Both the position numbers and the translations under genes were made by a program. A DNA stretch of 64,000 bases from Marinomonas maritima (lineage in GTDB: Bacteria > Pseudomonadota > Gammaproteobacteria > Pseudomonadales > Marinomonadaceae), in contig NZ_JAMZEG020000002.1 in the NCBI RefSeq assembly GCF_024435075.2, forward strand, positions 759,501-823,500. The letters run 5' to 3'. How positions within the stretch are numbered: the first letter of the stretch is position 1; each line of letters starts with the position of its first letter. Of this stretch, positions 17,185 to 25,503 are shown one piece after another. Below the pieces are notes generated by a model. It was not told the origin of the DNA. It was given only the letters and a program-made list of their open reading frames with translations, and ran no database searches.

Positions 17185-18357
17185 ATGCTTGCTTATCAAT
17201 GGGGTATTTTTGCCATTGCTCTTGGTACTTTCGGATTAGGCACCACAGAGTTCATGCCTATGGGCTTATTACCCGTCATTGCGGACGGCGTTAATGCCTC
17301 TATACCTGCGGCAGGGCTGTTGATTAGCGCTTATGCGATCGGTGTCATGATTGGCGCACCAGTGATTACCCTGTATTTAACCCGCTACAGCCACAAAACA
17401 TCCTTGCTTGCGTTAATGATTATTTTTGTCGTGGGCAATGTGTTGTCTGCACTTTCTATTAATTACGAAACCTTTTTAATATCGCGTGTTATCACCAGTC
17501 TTTCACATGGTGCCTTCTTTGGTATTGGTGCGGTGGTTGCGATGAACCTTGCGCCGTATCACAAAAAAGGCTCTGCGGTTGCGTCCATCTTTCTTGGGCT
17601 AACGATTGCCAATATCGTAGGCGTTCCTATCACTACCTGGTTAGGACAAACGTTCGATTGGCGCATTTCTTTTGCGGTTACAGCCGTGTTAGGTGTTATC
17701 GCGATTGTTGGTATTAGCCGTAGTTTGCCGACGATGCCTTTGCCTAAAAGACCAAATGTCAAAAATGAGCTTAAAGCGATAATGCAACCTGCTGCATTAA
17801 GAGCATTTGCAACAACGGTAATGTGCGCTGGTTCTATGTTTACGCTTTATACCTATATTGCGCCAATCATGCAGACTTTAGCACAAGCATCGGATAATGC
17901 GATTGCGATTATGCTGGCGTTAACAGGGATAGGTTTTACGCTAGGAAATTACATTAGTGGCAAGGTGACCGATAAATCGCCTGATTTAGCGTTATTTGTA
18001 TTTCTTGGCTTGCAAGTACTGGTGTTGGTTATGTTTCGCTTTACTTCAACGTCAGTGGTTGGCGCTGGCATCACTATATTACTGTGGGGTATGGTTATTT
18101 TTGGCAGTGGACCGCCATTGCAAATGCAAGTAATGAAAATCGCTAGTCAAGCGCCTGGATTGGCATCCTCTATTAATATCGGTGCGTTTAACCTAGGGAA
18201 TGCATTAGGTGCAGCATTAGGTGGATTAGTCATCAGCATTGGTTTTGGTTTTGACTGGATTCCAACCGCAGCGGCGTTGTTGTCTTTTATCGGCTTAGTA
18301 ATGGTCTGGTTGAATCGACGAGCTACGATAAAGGGACTGAAAGAAAGGGTCGCGTAA
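17185..18357 (+). CDS. MFS transporter, DHA1/AraJ-like exporter
   Basis: Inner-membrane drug or sugar efflux permease of the major facilitator superfamily. The 390-residue protein has about 12 hydrophobic segments. The opening ALGTFGLGTTEFMPMGLLP and the motif following TM2 (YLTRYSHKTSLL, in place of motif A) resemble AraJ/YdhP-type proteins. ATG follows CGGAG-rich sequence. It stands alone between the copper terminator and the convergent LysR gene; a substrate cannot be deduced. Confidence 0.88.
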   Translation: MLAYQWGIFAIALGTFGLGTTEFMPMGLLPVIADGVNASIPAAGLLISAYAIGVMIGAPVITLYLTRYSHKTSLLALMIIFVVGNVLSALSINYETFLISRVITSLSHGAFFGIGAVVAMNLAPYHKKGSAVASIFLGLTIANIVGVPITTWLGQTFDWRISFAVTAVLGVIAIVGISRSLPTMPLPKRPNVKNELKAIMQPAALRAFATTVMCAGSMFTLYTYIAPIMQTLAQASDNAIAIMLALTGIGFTLGNYISGKVTDKSPDLALFVFLGLQVLVLVMFRFTSTSVVGAGITILLWGMVIFGSGPPLQMQVMKIASQAPGLASSINIGAFNLGNALGAALGGLVISIGFGFDWIPTAAALLSFIGLVMVWLNRRATIKGLKERVA

Positions 18358-18548
18358 CAAAGTCCATATATATACGGTAAGAAAACGAACCGTCATCCTT
18401 TGGATTTTGTTCATTCTCATTAAACAGAGATTTGTTAGATCCACTAAAAATGGTACGAGTTGAATAATTCTAAGTTATTGATTTTTAATAGTTACACTTG
18501 ATCGCTACACCTGCAACTAAGGTGGATTAAAAGAAAGTGAATTTATAT

Positions 18549-19454
18549 TTAGCAGGTCAGTCTTTGATTAAATACCGCCTGAATGAAGTCCATAAAGGCT
18601 TTTACCTTGGGAATGTTGAGTCTGTGCTTGGGGTAAAGGGCATAGACATCGACAGTAGGGATCCCCCAGTCCGGTAGTATCTGCACCAATGCTCCATTTT
18701 CCAGCTCTTGCTGACACATATAATTCGGGATGACTCCCGCACCTAAACCTTCTACGACCATTTCTTTTAGGATTACATAATCATCCACAATCATTTTAGG
18801 TGCCAGATTTAATACGTGCTGCCTTTTTTTCGATTCTAATAATAAACGTCCGCAATATTGAGCACTGCTCATCATTAGAAAATCACATTTACCCAGTTGC
18901 TCGAGTGATTCTATGTGGCCATGCTGGGCTAAATAATTCGGGCTTACATAAATATTACGAGTAATGGTGCCTAACCGTTTGGCTATTAAGCGTGAATCTT
19001 CCAACTTGCCAATACGAATGACTAGATCAAATCCTTCTTCAATTAAATCAACGCGGCGATTTAACAGGTCAAATTGCAGAGTAACATTCGGATATAGAAA
19101 CATAAACTGCCCAAGTACGGGTTTAAGAATTTCATGGCCCAGCCCTACGGATGAGCTTACACGCAGATGGCCATCAACCTTATTCAATATTTTTCCAATG
19201 CAAGCTTCGGCTAAATCAACCTCCTGATGAATGCGCCGACAGTGAGCTAAATAATGTTTACCGGCCTCAGTAATGTGCTGAGAACGAGTAGTACGTTCAA
19301 GCAGAGTTACCCCTAATCGCTGCTCTAGATGGGAAATTTTACGGCTCAAATTTGCTTTAGGAATATTTAAACGATCTGCCGCTAAGGTAAAGCTGCCAGC
19401 ATCAATAACGGCAACAAACAGCATCATCTCATTTAAGTCTATTGAACCAGCCAT
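18549..19454 (-). CDS. LysR-family transcriptional regulator
   Basis: Standard LTTR of 301 residues. The N-terminal winged HTH includes MMLFVAVIDAGSFTLAADRL and the recognition region IPKANLSRKISHLEQRL; a periplasmic-binding-like effector domain follows. The start is ATG at 19454 with GAGG 8 bases upstream; an upstream in-frame extension is not needed. It is divergent from the pirin gene with a 126-base shared region, and is likely its regulator by the usual LTTR arrangement. Confidence 0.92.
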   Translation of the reverse strand: MAGSIDLNEMMLFVAVIDAGSFTLAADRLNIPKANLSRKISHLEQRLGVTLLERTTRSQHITEAGKHYLAHCRRIHQEVDLAEACIGKILNKVDGHLRVSSSVGLGHEILKPVLGQFMFLYPNVTLQFDLLNRRVDLIEEGFDLVIRIGKLEDSRLIAKRLGTITRNIYVSPNYLAQHGHIESLEQLGKCDFLMMSSAQYCGRLLLESKKRQHVLNLAPKMIVDDYVILKEMVVEGLGAGVIPNYMCQQELENGALVQILPDWGIPTVDVYALYPKHRLNIPKVKAFMDFIQAVFNQRLTC

Positions 19455-19502
19455 AAAGTGAACCTCTATTGTTGTTGTAAATGGAATTATCATTTTAAAT
19501 TA

Positions 19503-19542
19503 AGGCTATTTATTAAACAACACTTATTCCATAAGATAGCCT
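19503..19542. promoter_or_regulatory. Dyad in the LysR/pirin divergent intergenic region
   Basis: AGGCTAT (19503-19509) and ATAGCCT (19536-19542) are exact inverted repeats 26 bases apart, between two divergent starts. The arrangement could be a pair of half-sites for the LysR protein, but no canonical T-N11-A box was demonstrated. Confidence 0.35.
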
Positions 19543-19580
19543 CATCAACTAAGAAAACAAATGCTTCAACGGAGTTAGTC

Positions 19581-20285
19581 ATGCAAATATTATCAAGAGA
19601 TTCATTATTATTAGGGGGGGTTTCCGGTATTAAAGAACACCGTCTAGTAACTGACAGCCGTATTTTCGGCCGTCATAAGGAGCCGCAAACGTGGGAAGGA
19701 TTGGGTTGCATGGTTTATCTCGCGGATGCTCAATATCAGCCTAAGGGAGAATCCGGCATGCACCCTCATAGTGAGATTGATGTTATCTCTGTGATTGTTA
19801 AAGGGCGAGTCTGCCATGAAGGTTCGCTGGAGCATGGTAAGGATCTGGCCGCGGGAGATGTGCAGGTACAACGGGCAGGTGGGGAAGGTTTTGAACATAA
19901 CGAAATTAATCCTGACAACTGTAAAAACAGAATGCTGCAGGTATGGGTATTGCCAGAGGTAAAAGGGCAGCGCGCAGCTTATAAGTTTTACAGACCTAAG
20001 CTGGATGGAATGACCAGAATTTATGGTGGGGACGAATCCCAATCAGAAACCTTTTCAAGCCCTACTGTTATTGACATTGTTCATTTGCAGACGAGTGAAC
20101 GCATGACGTTAACTGGTAAACAACTAAGCTATGTGATTACCGGGAAAGGCACATTTACTGAGCCGCATGTCAATGGTGAAAAGTGTATGCATCTTGCTGA
20201 AGAAGGCGACCTTGTCCACAGTCAAAATACAACGATAATTGCCAAACAAAATTTACATATGCTTGTAGTTAGTCAACAAACGTGA
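19581..20285 (+). CDS. Pirin-family protein
   Basis: Bicupin metal protein; some bacterial pirins have quercetinase activity, others regulatory roles. Metal ligands are the His pair and Glu of GMHPHSEIDVIS and the His/Glu of GFEHNEINPDN in the N-terminal cupin. The C-terminal cupin lacks those ligands, as usual. The start is ATG at 19581 with GGAG upstream; the open frame to 19458 overlaps the LysR start and is not used. Length is 234 aa. The stop overlaps the in-frame region before the next small gene, suggesting co-transcription. Confidence 0.92.
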   Translation: MQILSRDSLLLGGVSGIKEHRLVTDSRIFGRHKEPQTWEGLGCMVYLADAQYQPKGESGMHPHSEIDVISVIVKGRVCHEGSLEHGKDLAAGDVQVQRAGGEGFEHNEINPDNCKNRMLQVWVLPEVKGQRAAYKFYRPKLDGMTRIYGGDESQSETFSSPTVIDIVHLQTSERMTLTGKQLSYVITGKGTFTEPHVNGEKCMHLAEEGDLVHSQNTTIIAKQNLHMLVVSQQT

Positions 20286-20326
20286 ATCTTTCTGGCCATA
20301 TTGGTGATTTAAGTAAGGAGTACATC

Positions 20327-20560
20327 ATGAATAATTGTCCGCAGAGTAATCAGAAAATTAGTGAACATGTTATGACACTGATTACATTTTTGACCTTAGT
20401 GCCCTTGGTCTATTTTATTCCTGACTTTCTCAAGCCGTTTCTACCCTACAATAAGTGGATCAATGTAATCGCATCTGTTGGGACCATTGTGCCTATTGTT
20501 TCTTATGTAGTGATGCCGATAGCTAATTTGATTTTATTACGTAACAAAAAATCTGATTAA
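20327..20560 (+). CDS. Small two-helix membrane protein of unknown function
   Basis: 77 residues. The start ATG at 20327 follows an ideal AAGGAG; an upstream in-frame ATG at 20282 overlaps the pirin stop and has no SD. After a polar N-terminus (MNNCPQSNQKISEH) there are two hydrophobic segments, LITFLTLVPLVYFIP and a second that contains VPIVSYVVMPIANLI, with a short loop that includes PYNKW, and a basic tail (LLRNKKSD). The family is not recognised. It is probably in the pirin operon. Confidence 0.7.
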   Translation: MNNCPQSNQKISEHVMTLITFLTLVPLVYFIPDFLKPFLPYNKWINVIASVGTIVPIVSYVVMPIANLILLRNKKSD

Positions 20561-20685
20561 TACAATCTCATTTATGCCGTGAGTTTTAAGGAACATGCGA
20601 TCAAGTCGAGCTGCGCGCCTTACATTCTGAAAAGCCCAATGGTAGTCAGTTTAGTTAGATAAAATGATCTAATTGAGAGATATTT

Positions 20686-20769
20686 ATGAGCAAAGTACGT
20701 TACCCAGAACAATTCAAAAACTGGAACGACCTGGCAACTCGAATGAATAGAAGAGGCGATCTACATTAA
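20686..20769 (+). pseudogene. Fragment of a transposase N-terminus
   Basis: A 27-codon frame reads MSKVRYPEQFKNW, then ends NRRGDLH and a stop. Its pattern (Arg-Tyr, NW, then RRGDL) resembles the first 25-30 residues of IS5-like DDE transposases; the first 11 residues also look like IS3 OrfA. No downstream transposase sequence is present, so this is a dead remnant. It lies in a 544-base stretch (20561-21104) with no other convincing gene. Confidence 0.5.
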
Positions 20770-20934
20770 CAATTAATACTATGAGATAAATAACAGGCAC
20801 AGCCAAACCGGATCGGTGATCCTATAAATTCCAATGCTCATAATTATCCTAAGTTATCTGTATCAGATTGTGTGAATTTTCCTTCTGTTACTGGTAATTC
20901 TGTACCAAATTATGTGAGACGTTTTCACTAAATA

Positions 20935-20971
20935 TGAATAATTTGTATCCACATTTAGTGGAATCGACAAA
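20935..20971. repeat. Inverted repeat in decayed intergenic DNA
   Basis: CACTAAAT at the left and ATTTAGTG at the right are exact 8-base inverted copies about 20 bases apart, within the gene-free stretch. It may be part of an old mobile-element end. Only the symmetry is certain; limits are approximate. Confidence 0.3.
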
Positions 20972-21018
20972 TCGACAATAACGTACCAAAACAGTAATAC
21001 TATCAACGTAATACACAA

Positions 21019-21064
21019 CCACTTACTATTTCCGATAATAACATTTATCGGAAATAGTAAGTGG
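21019..21064. repeat. 20-bp perfect palindrome with 6-base loop
   Basis: The 20 bases at 21019-21038 (from CCACTTAC to CCGATAA) recur exactly inverted at 21045-21064, separated by TAACAT. No T-run flanks either side, so it is not a classical terminator, though it lies just beyond the yjjG 3' end. The neighbouring transposase fragment suggests a remnant of a mobile element or MITE-like unit. No internal length polymorphism can be judged from one copy. Confidence 0.75.
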
Positions 21065-21104
21065 AAATAGACTCCTTGAAAAAACCTGTAATATTGTATT
21101 TCTC

Positions 21105-21785
21105 TTATTGCTCCTTCAGCCAAACCAGCAACTCTGTTAACGAGCTGATTTGATGTGTTGGTGTTATTTCTGCCGGATGCTGTTTGCTATGACGGTTTAA
21201 CCAACAAGTATCAAAACCAAAATTATTGCCACCTAGAATATCTGATTCAAGTGTATCACCGACCATGAGTACGTGTTTTTTATCTGGGCTGCCCATTTTA
21301 TCTAATGCGTCTTCGAATATTTTTGGATGCGGTTTGGCAACACCAACGAGTTCTGAAATAACGACGGGTGAAAAATATGGTAAAAAACCGGTTCTTTCTA
21401 GGCGTATATGCTGAAGCTGTGCAAATCCATTGGTAATGATACCCATGTTCACTTTGCTTTCATGCAGGTACGTTACTAGCTCTAAAGCGCCAGGTAATGT
21501 TTTACAAATGTCCGCCATAGCGTCTAAAAACTGTTTATTAAGTTCTTTTGTGCTAATCGCTAATGTATCACTCCAGCGTTGAAATCGACGTGTTTGCAGC
21601 TGTTCTGCACTGATGTTGCCATTCTGGTATTCAACCCAAAGTGGCTTATTTAGTGATTGGTATTCATCATACTCTGTCTGCTCAAACGCTACGCCATGTT
21701 GAGCGAACATGTGTTTTAAACCTGCGAAATTATCGAAATGAAAAAGCGTTTCGTCAGCGTCAAATAAGATCCATTGGTACTTCAT
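21105..21785 (-). CDS. yjjG: Pyrimidine 5'-nucleotidase YjjG
   Basis: HAD-superfamily phosphatase that dephosphorylates pyrimidine monophosphates including non-canonical ones, a housecleaning role. Nucleophile motif FDADETLF (DxD) is near the N-terminus, motif II is ITNGF, the Lys is in VAKPHPKIFE, and the acidic motif IV is GDTLESDILGG. The start is ATG at 21785; an upstream TTG extension of seven residues is unlikely. It lies 24 bases after yjjX on the same strand, so two sanitation enzymes for abnormal nucleotides are probably co-expressed. Confidence 0.92.
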   Translation of the reverse strand: MKYQWILFDADETLFHFDNFAGLKHMFAQHGVAFEQTEYDEYQSLNKPLWVEYQNGNISAEQLQTRRFQRWSDTLAISTKELNKQFLDAMADICKTLPGALELVTYLHESKVNMGIITNGFAQLQHIRLERTGFLPYFSPVVISELVGVAKPHPKIFEDALDKMGSPDKKHVLMVGDTLESDILGGNNFGFDTCWLNRHSKQHPAEITPTHQISSLTELLVWLKEQ

Positions 21786-21809
21786 TTTTTCTACTTTTAT
21801 ATACAAAGT

Positions 21810-22391
21810 TTATTGGTCTGAATAATGCTCTGGATGCAATGATGGTGCTAATGCAAGCACTAAGGCTTGGGTGTAAATGCTTTCTCTGGTCGCTGCGTGG
21901 TTGGTAAATAGACCAATTGCTCCGCCTTTTTGCCGAATATTAGATGTATTAAATATATCATCCATAACCACACCAAGCTCTTCATTGGCTTGTAGCCGCT
22001 TATAGACCTTGCTGGGTAGTGGCAAATTCGCAGAACGCCCCGTCATTAATACGCCCTTGTTGCTTAAAATCGCCACATAAGCGAAGGTCGCTGCGCCCTC
22101 TTCAAATTTATCGACACCACCTTCCATTGCAACAAAATAATCAATGTCCGAGTCGCTTTGTTGTTCATTATAATACCGAGCACAGTAATGTGTTCTATTT
22201 TGGGCACCAAGTCGTGTTTCTGCTTCTGTCATCGGTTGGTCTGCTACGCCAGATGGTGCATGTATTTCTTCACAATGCACGATGTGATTAGGATACATGA
22301 GTGTAAAAGCTTGTTTTGCAGCGCCGACTTTAACCGGATTATTTGATCCAACACAGATACGGATGACGGTAGAACCTGTTTTAACAACCAT
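21810..22391 (-). CDS. yjjX: Inosine/xanthosine triphosphatase
   Basis: Hydrolyses ITP and XTP so that deaminated purines are not incorporated. The 193-residue protein shows the family blocks VGSNNPVKVGAAKQAF, the acidic FVAMEGGVD and the C-terminal KGGAIGLFTNHAATRES. AAGGTGAC precedes the ATG. It is separated from aroC by a strong terminator and leads into yjjG. Confidence 0.94.
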   Translation of the reverse strand: MVVKTGSTVIRICVGSNNPVKVGAAKQAFTLMYPNHIVHCEEIHAPSGVADQPMTEAETRLGAQNRTHYCARYYNEQQSDSDIDYFVAMEGGVDKFEEGAATFAYVAILSNKGVLMTGRSANLPLPSKVYKRLQANEELGVVMDDIFNTSNIRQKGGAIGLFTNHAATRESIYTQALVLALAPSLHPEHYSDQ

Positions 22392-22424
22392 ATAGTCACC
22401 TTCTTGTAGGTGTTAAATAATGAC

Positions 22425-22458
22425 AAAAAAGCCGCTATTTTTTAAAAAAAGCGGCTTT
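22425..22458 (-). terminator. Rho-independent terminator of aroC
   Basis: Read on the reverse strand, AAAGCCGCT and AGCGGCTTT (22428-22436 and 22450-22458) form a stem that can extend through an A/T-rich centre, followed by TTTTTTGTCA. Confidence 0.9.
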
Positions 22459-22479
22459 CATAAAGGCATTCTGAATGAG

Positions 22480-23577
22480 CTACGCTTGCCCTTTAATAAT
22501 TGGCGTTGGACAAATGACGTCCGCGTTTTGCGCTCTGTGTTTTAGCAGGTGATCCATAATGGTTAATGCCAGCATCGCCTCTGCAATCGGTGTCGCGCGA
22601 ATGCCCACGCAAGGGTCGTGTCGACCTTTGGTGATGACTTCTATTGGGTTACCGGCACGATCAATGCTTTTACCAGGAATAGTAATGCTCGACGTGGGTT
22701 TTAACGCCATATGAACGACAATGTCTTGTCCAGAGGATATGCCGCCTAAAACGCCACCGGCATGATTGCTTAAAAAGCCTTCTGGTGTCATTTCATCTCT
22801 ATGTTCACTGCCTTTTTGTTCGACCACGTCAAAGCCGTCACCAATTTCAACACCCTTCACGGCATTGATACTCATAATGGCTTTGGCGATGTCTGCATCT
22901 AGACGATCAAATACTGGCGCGCCTAGCCCAGGCATGACGTTTGTAGCAATGACGGTGATTTTTGCACCGACAGAATCGCCTTCTCGACGTAAAGCCGTCA
23001 TGTATTTTTCAAGCTCAGGTATCGCATCGGGATCTGGGCTGAAAAAACTATTTTCATATACTTGGCTTAAATCTTTAACGGCAAGTTTGATGGGGCCAAG
23101 CTGAGACAAAAATCCTTGGATTTGAATGCCAAACTGTTGTTTTAAATATTTTTTAGCGATAGCGCCGGCAGCGACTCGCATTGCGGTTTCACGAGCGGAC
23201 GAACGGCCGCCGCCACGATAATCACGGAAGCCATATTTTTGATCGTACGTGTAATCGGCATGCGCTGGACGAAAAGTGTCCGCGATGTTGCCATAATCCT
23301 TTGAGCGTTGATCGGTGTTTTCAATCATTAGGCCAATTGGTGTACCAGTTGTTTTGCCTTCAAATACACCAGATAAGATTTTCACTTCGTCTGCTTCGCG
23401 ACGCTGTGTCGTATGTTTGGAGGTTCCTGGTTTGCGCAGATCTAAATCTCGCTGCAGATCCGCTTCGCAGATTTCTATTCCCGGTGGGCAGCCATCAACA
23501 ATCGCACCAAGCGCGATACCGTGACTTTCACCGAAGGTGGTGACTTTAAAGAGTGTTCCAAATGTATTACCAGACAT
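22480..23577 (-). CDS. aroC: Chorismate synthase
   Basis: Last step of the shikimate pathway: converts EPSP to chorismate using reduced FMN. The N-terminal MSGNTFGTLFKVTTFGESHG, the middle RGGGRSSARETAMRVAAGA and the C-terminal GRHDPCVGIRATPIAEAM are hallmark family blocks, and 365 residues is normal. It starts 3 bases after the prmB stop, a conserved prmB-aroC pairing in gammaproteobacteria. A strong terminator follows. Confidence 0.99.
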   Translation of the reverse strand: MSGNTFGTLFKVTTFGESHGIALGAIVDGCPPGIEICEADLQRDLDLRKPGTSKHTTQRREADEVKILSGVFEGKTTGTPIGLMIENTDQRSKDYGNIADTFRPAHADYTYDQKYGFRDYRGGGRSSARETAMRVAAGAIAKKYLKQQFGIQIQGFLSQLGPIKLAVKDLSQVYENSFFSPDPDAIPELEKYMTALRREGDSVGAKITVIATNVMPGLGAPVFDRLDADIAKAIMSINAVKGVEIGDGFDVVEQKGSEHRDEMTPEGFLSNHAGGVLGGISSGQDIVVHMALKPTSSITIPGKSIDRAGNPIEVITKGRHDPCVGIRATPIAEAMLALTIMDHLLKHRAQNADVICPTPIIKGQA

Positions 23578-23580
23578 AGG

Positions 23581-24498
23581 CTATTTCTGCTCTTGTAATA
23601 GTTCGCTGAGTTGTTCTTTGGTGAGGATAAAAACGCCATTTCCACCCTGCTCTAGTTCGACCCACATAAAGGGGGTGCTAGGGTATGAAGCTTGTAATGC
23701 GTTTTCAGTATTTCCTACTTCGTATACTAATATACCGTCATCGTGCAGATAATGCCCGACTTGAGCTAAAAAATCATGGGTGAAAGTAAGGCCATCTTCA
23801 CCGGAGGTAAGCGCCAATTCAGGTTCATTACGGAATTCTGCTGGGGCGTTTTTAAAGTCTTCAGCATCTACGTAAGGCGGATTACAAATAATAAGGTCGT
23901 ACTGTTTTCCTATTAACCCTTTAAACATATCAGAATGGATGGCTTTCACTCTGTCTTCTACTTGATGGCGTACAATATTTTCATTGGCGACCAGCAGCGC
24001 GTTTTCACTAATGTCCGTTATATCAACGTGAGCGTCTTCAAAGACTAATGCGGCGGCAATACCCAAACAACCAGAACCCGTACACATGTCTAGAATACTC
24101 AAAGGATAATTTTTGAGCCAAGGGGAAAACTCGCTTTCTAATAAAGAAATGATGGGAGAGCGAGGAATTAAGGTGTCTTTAGTGACCTTGAATGGCAGGC
24201 CCATAAACCAAGCTTCGCCCAGCAAATAAGGCAGCGGTACTCGTTTGGTGATGCGAGTGTGTACTAATTTCAAAATGTGTTTTTTTTCATTGTACGTCAG
24301 AGTGCAATCGAGCATGTCACGATCAAAATCAAGCGGTAGCTTTAATGCCCCCATAACAAGTTGAACGGCTTCATCCCAAGGGTTGTCGGTGCCATGGCCA
24401 TAAAATAAATCGGCTTGTTTGAATCGACTGAAAGTCCAGCGAATATAGTCTTTGATAGTGGTTAAATCACGAATTGCTGATTGTTTATTACTCATCAT
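23581..24498 (-). CDS. prmB: 50S ribosomal protein L3 glutamine methyltransferase
   Basis: SAM-dependent methyltransferase acting on a Gln of ribosomal protein L3. The SAM motif ILDMCTGSGCLGIA, the DITDISENAL loop and the N5-glutamine signature IICNPPYVD are intact. The N-terminal helical extension distinguishes it from PrmC. Two adjacent ATG codons (24498 and 24495) are possible. Operon with aroC downstream. Confidence 0.95.
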   Translation of the reverse strand: MMSNKQSAIRDLTTIKDYIRWTFSRFKQADLFYGHGTDNPWDEAVQLVMGALKLPLDFDRDMLDCTLTYNEKKHILKLVHTRITKRVPLPYLLGEAWFMGLPFKVTKDTLIPRSPIISLLESEFSPWLKNYPLSILDMCTGSGCLGIAAALVFEDAHVDITDISENALLVANENIVRHQVEDRVKAIHSDMFKGLIGKQYDLIICNPPYVDAEDFKNAPAEFRNEPELALTSGEDGLTFTHDFLAQVGHYLHDDGILVYEVGNTENALQASYPSTPFMWVELEQGGNGVFILTKEQLSELLQEQK

Positions 24499-24548
24499 CT
24501 CTTCTTAATAATATGTGCGCGTGTTTGGCTAGAGCCACATTATAACGG

Positions 24549-25313
24549 TTATTTTTTTGAGCCTCTATCTTTGTGATTGATGGTTTCTATTGAACTTGTC
24601 AGTGTGTCCAGTTTTTTTGTTATTTCTAGCCATCTTTCAGCCTCACCTTTTATTTGCTTGATCTGATTGTTCTTTAGTTCTGCGACGAGTTTGGTGTTTT
24701 CTTGTTTGAGTAACGTCAGTTGATTGTCTTGCTTGGCAAGATCTACTTCTTTTTGGGACAGGTTTATTCTAAGTTCGGCATTGTCCTTTTGCTCCTGTTT
24801 TAACTGACTGTTTAATACATGGTTGTGGGAGAGCACATCTTGATATCGTTGATCACTAAAGGCTAATTTTTTTTGTAAGTCTTCTGAGTGTGAGCAATTT
24901 TTTTTGTGTTCTATTGTTAATGCGTCATGTGTTTCTTGTAGTTCTATCAAGGCGGAAGACAAGGATAGGAAACCACCCTCCGTGGCTTCTTGTTTGCGTA
25001 TTTGATGTTGCTCTAAATCAGTTGATTTTTCATCAAGTAACTGCCCGAGATTTTGTGTGACTTCTCTTGAAAATCGTTTAAAAATCGGTAGCAAAGTGTC
25101 ACTTAGCTCTTGAAGTTGGTGTTGTTGGTGCTCTTTATAAGCGCCTTCCCATTCTGCAATAGCATTCATAAAGGTGGTGTTTGAACAGCGTCGCCCATCT
25201 TTTAGGGAAAAATGCTCGGCTAAACGAGGGATGTTAGGGAAAGTGTTTTTTTCTATTAACTCCCAGCAGGCTTGATGAATCTCTTCTCGTGCTATGTTTG
25301 CTTTACGAGCCAT
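24549..25313 (-). CDS. KfrA-type DNA-binding coiled-coil protein
   Basis: 254 residues. The first ~70 residues (NIAREEIHQACWELIEK, then FPNIPRLAEHFSLKDGRR) match the KfrA N-terminal DNA-binding domain of plasmid replication regions. The remainder (about 100-250) is a long, Gln/Glu/Lys-rich coiled coil with few Pro or Gly. Plasmid KfrA proteins bind DNA and aid stable inheritance; a chromosomal copy between prmB and sppA has no assigned role. AGGA precedes the ATG by 9 bases. It is monocistronic or loosely linked to prmB, whose start is 50 bases downstream. Confidence 0.75.
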   Translation of the reverse strand: MARKANIAREEIHQACWELIEKNTFPNIPRLAEHFSLKDGRRCSNTTFMNAIAEWEGAYKEHQQHQLQELSDTLLPIFKRFSREVTQNLGQLLDEKSTDLEQHQIRKQEATEGGFLSLSSALIELQETHDALTIEHKKNCSHSEDLQKKLAFSDQRYQDVLSHNHVLNSQLKQEQKDNAELRINLSQKEVDLAKQDNQLTLLKQENTKLVAELKNNQIKQIKGEAERWLEITKKLDTLTSSIETINHKDRGSKK

Positions 25314-25465
25314 GGATTTGTTCCTAGTGTATCGATTTGATAAATACAGAATTTATTTTATTAAATATATCATAAGTTATACATAAGCCGTTAGTCAGTA
25401 TGGACTCAGTTTTCTAGACAGTTTCTAGCTCCGTAAAAACGCGCCAACCTCTTATTTTAGGCAAT

Positions 25466-25486
25466 AAAAAACCCCTAGGGGCTTTT
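25466..25486 (-). terminator. Rho-independent terminator of sppA
   Basis: On the reverse strand AAAAGCCCC-TAG-GGGTTTTTT gives a short GC-rich stem with a T6 run, 18 bases after the sppA stop. Confidence 0.7.
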
Positions 25487-25503
25487 AGAAAGAGAAATAG
25501 CCT

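Noticed and set aside
20863..21123. Reverse 86-codon frame with a hydrophobic stretch
   Set aside because: It overlaps the yjjG 3' end, reads through the 20-bp palindrome, and has no RBS or recognisable homology; probably chance hydrophobicity of AT-rich DNA.
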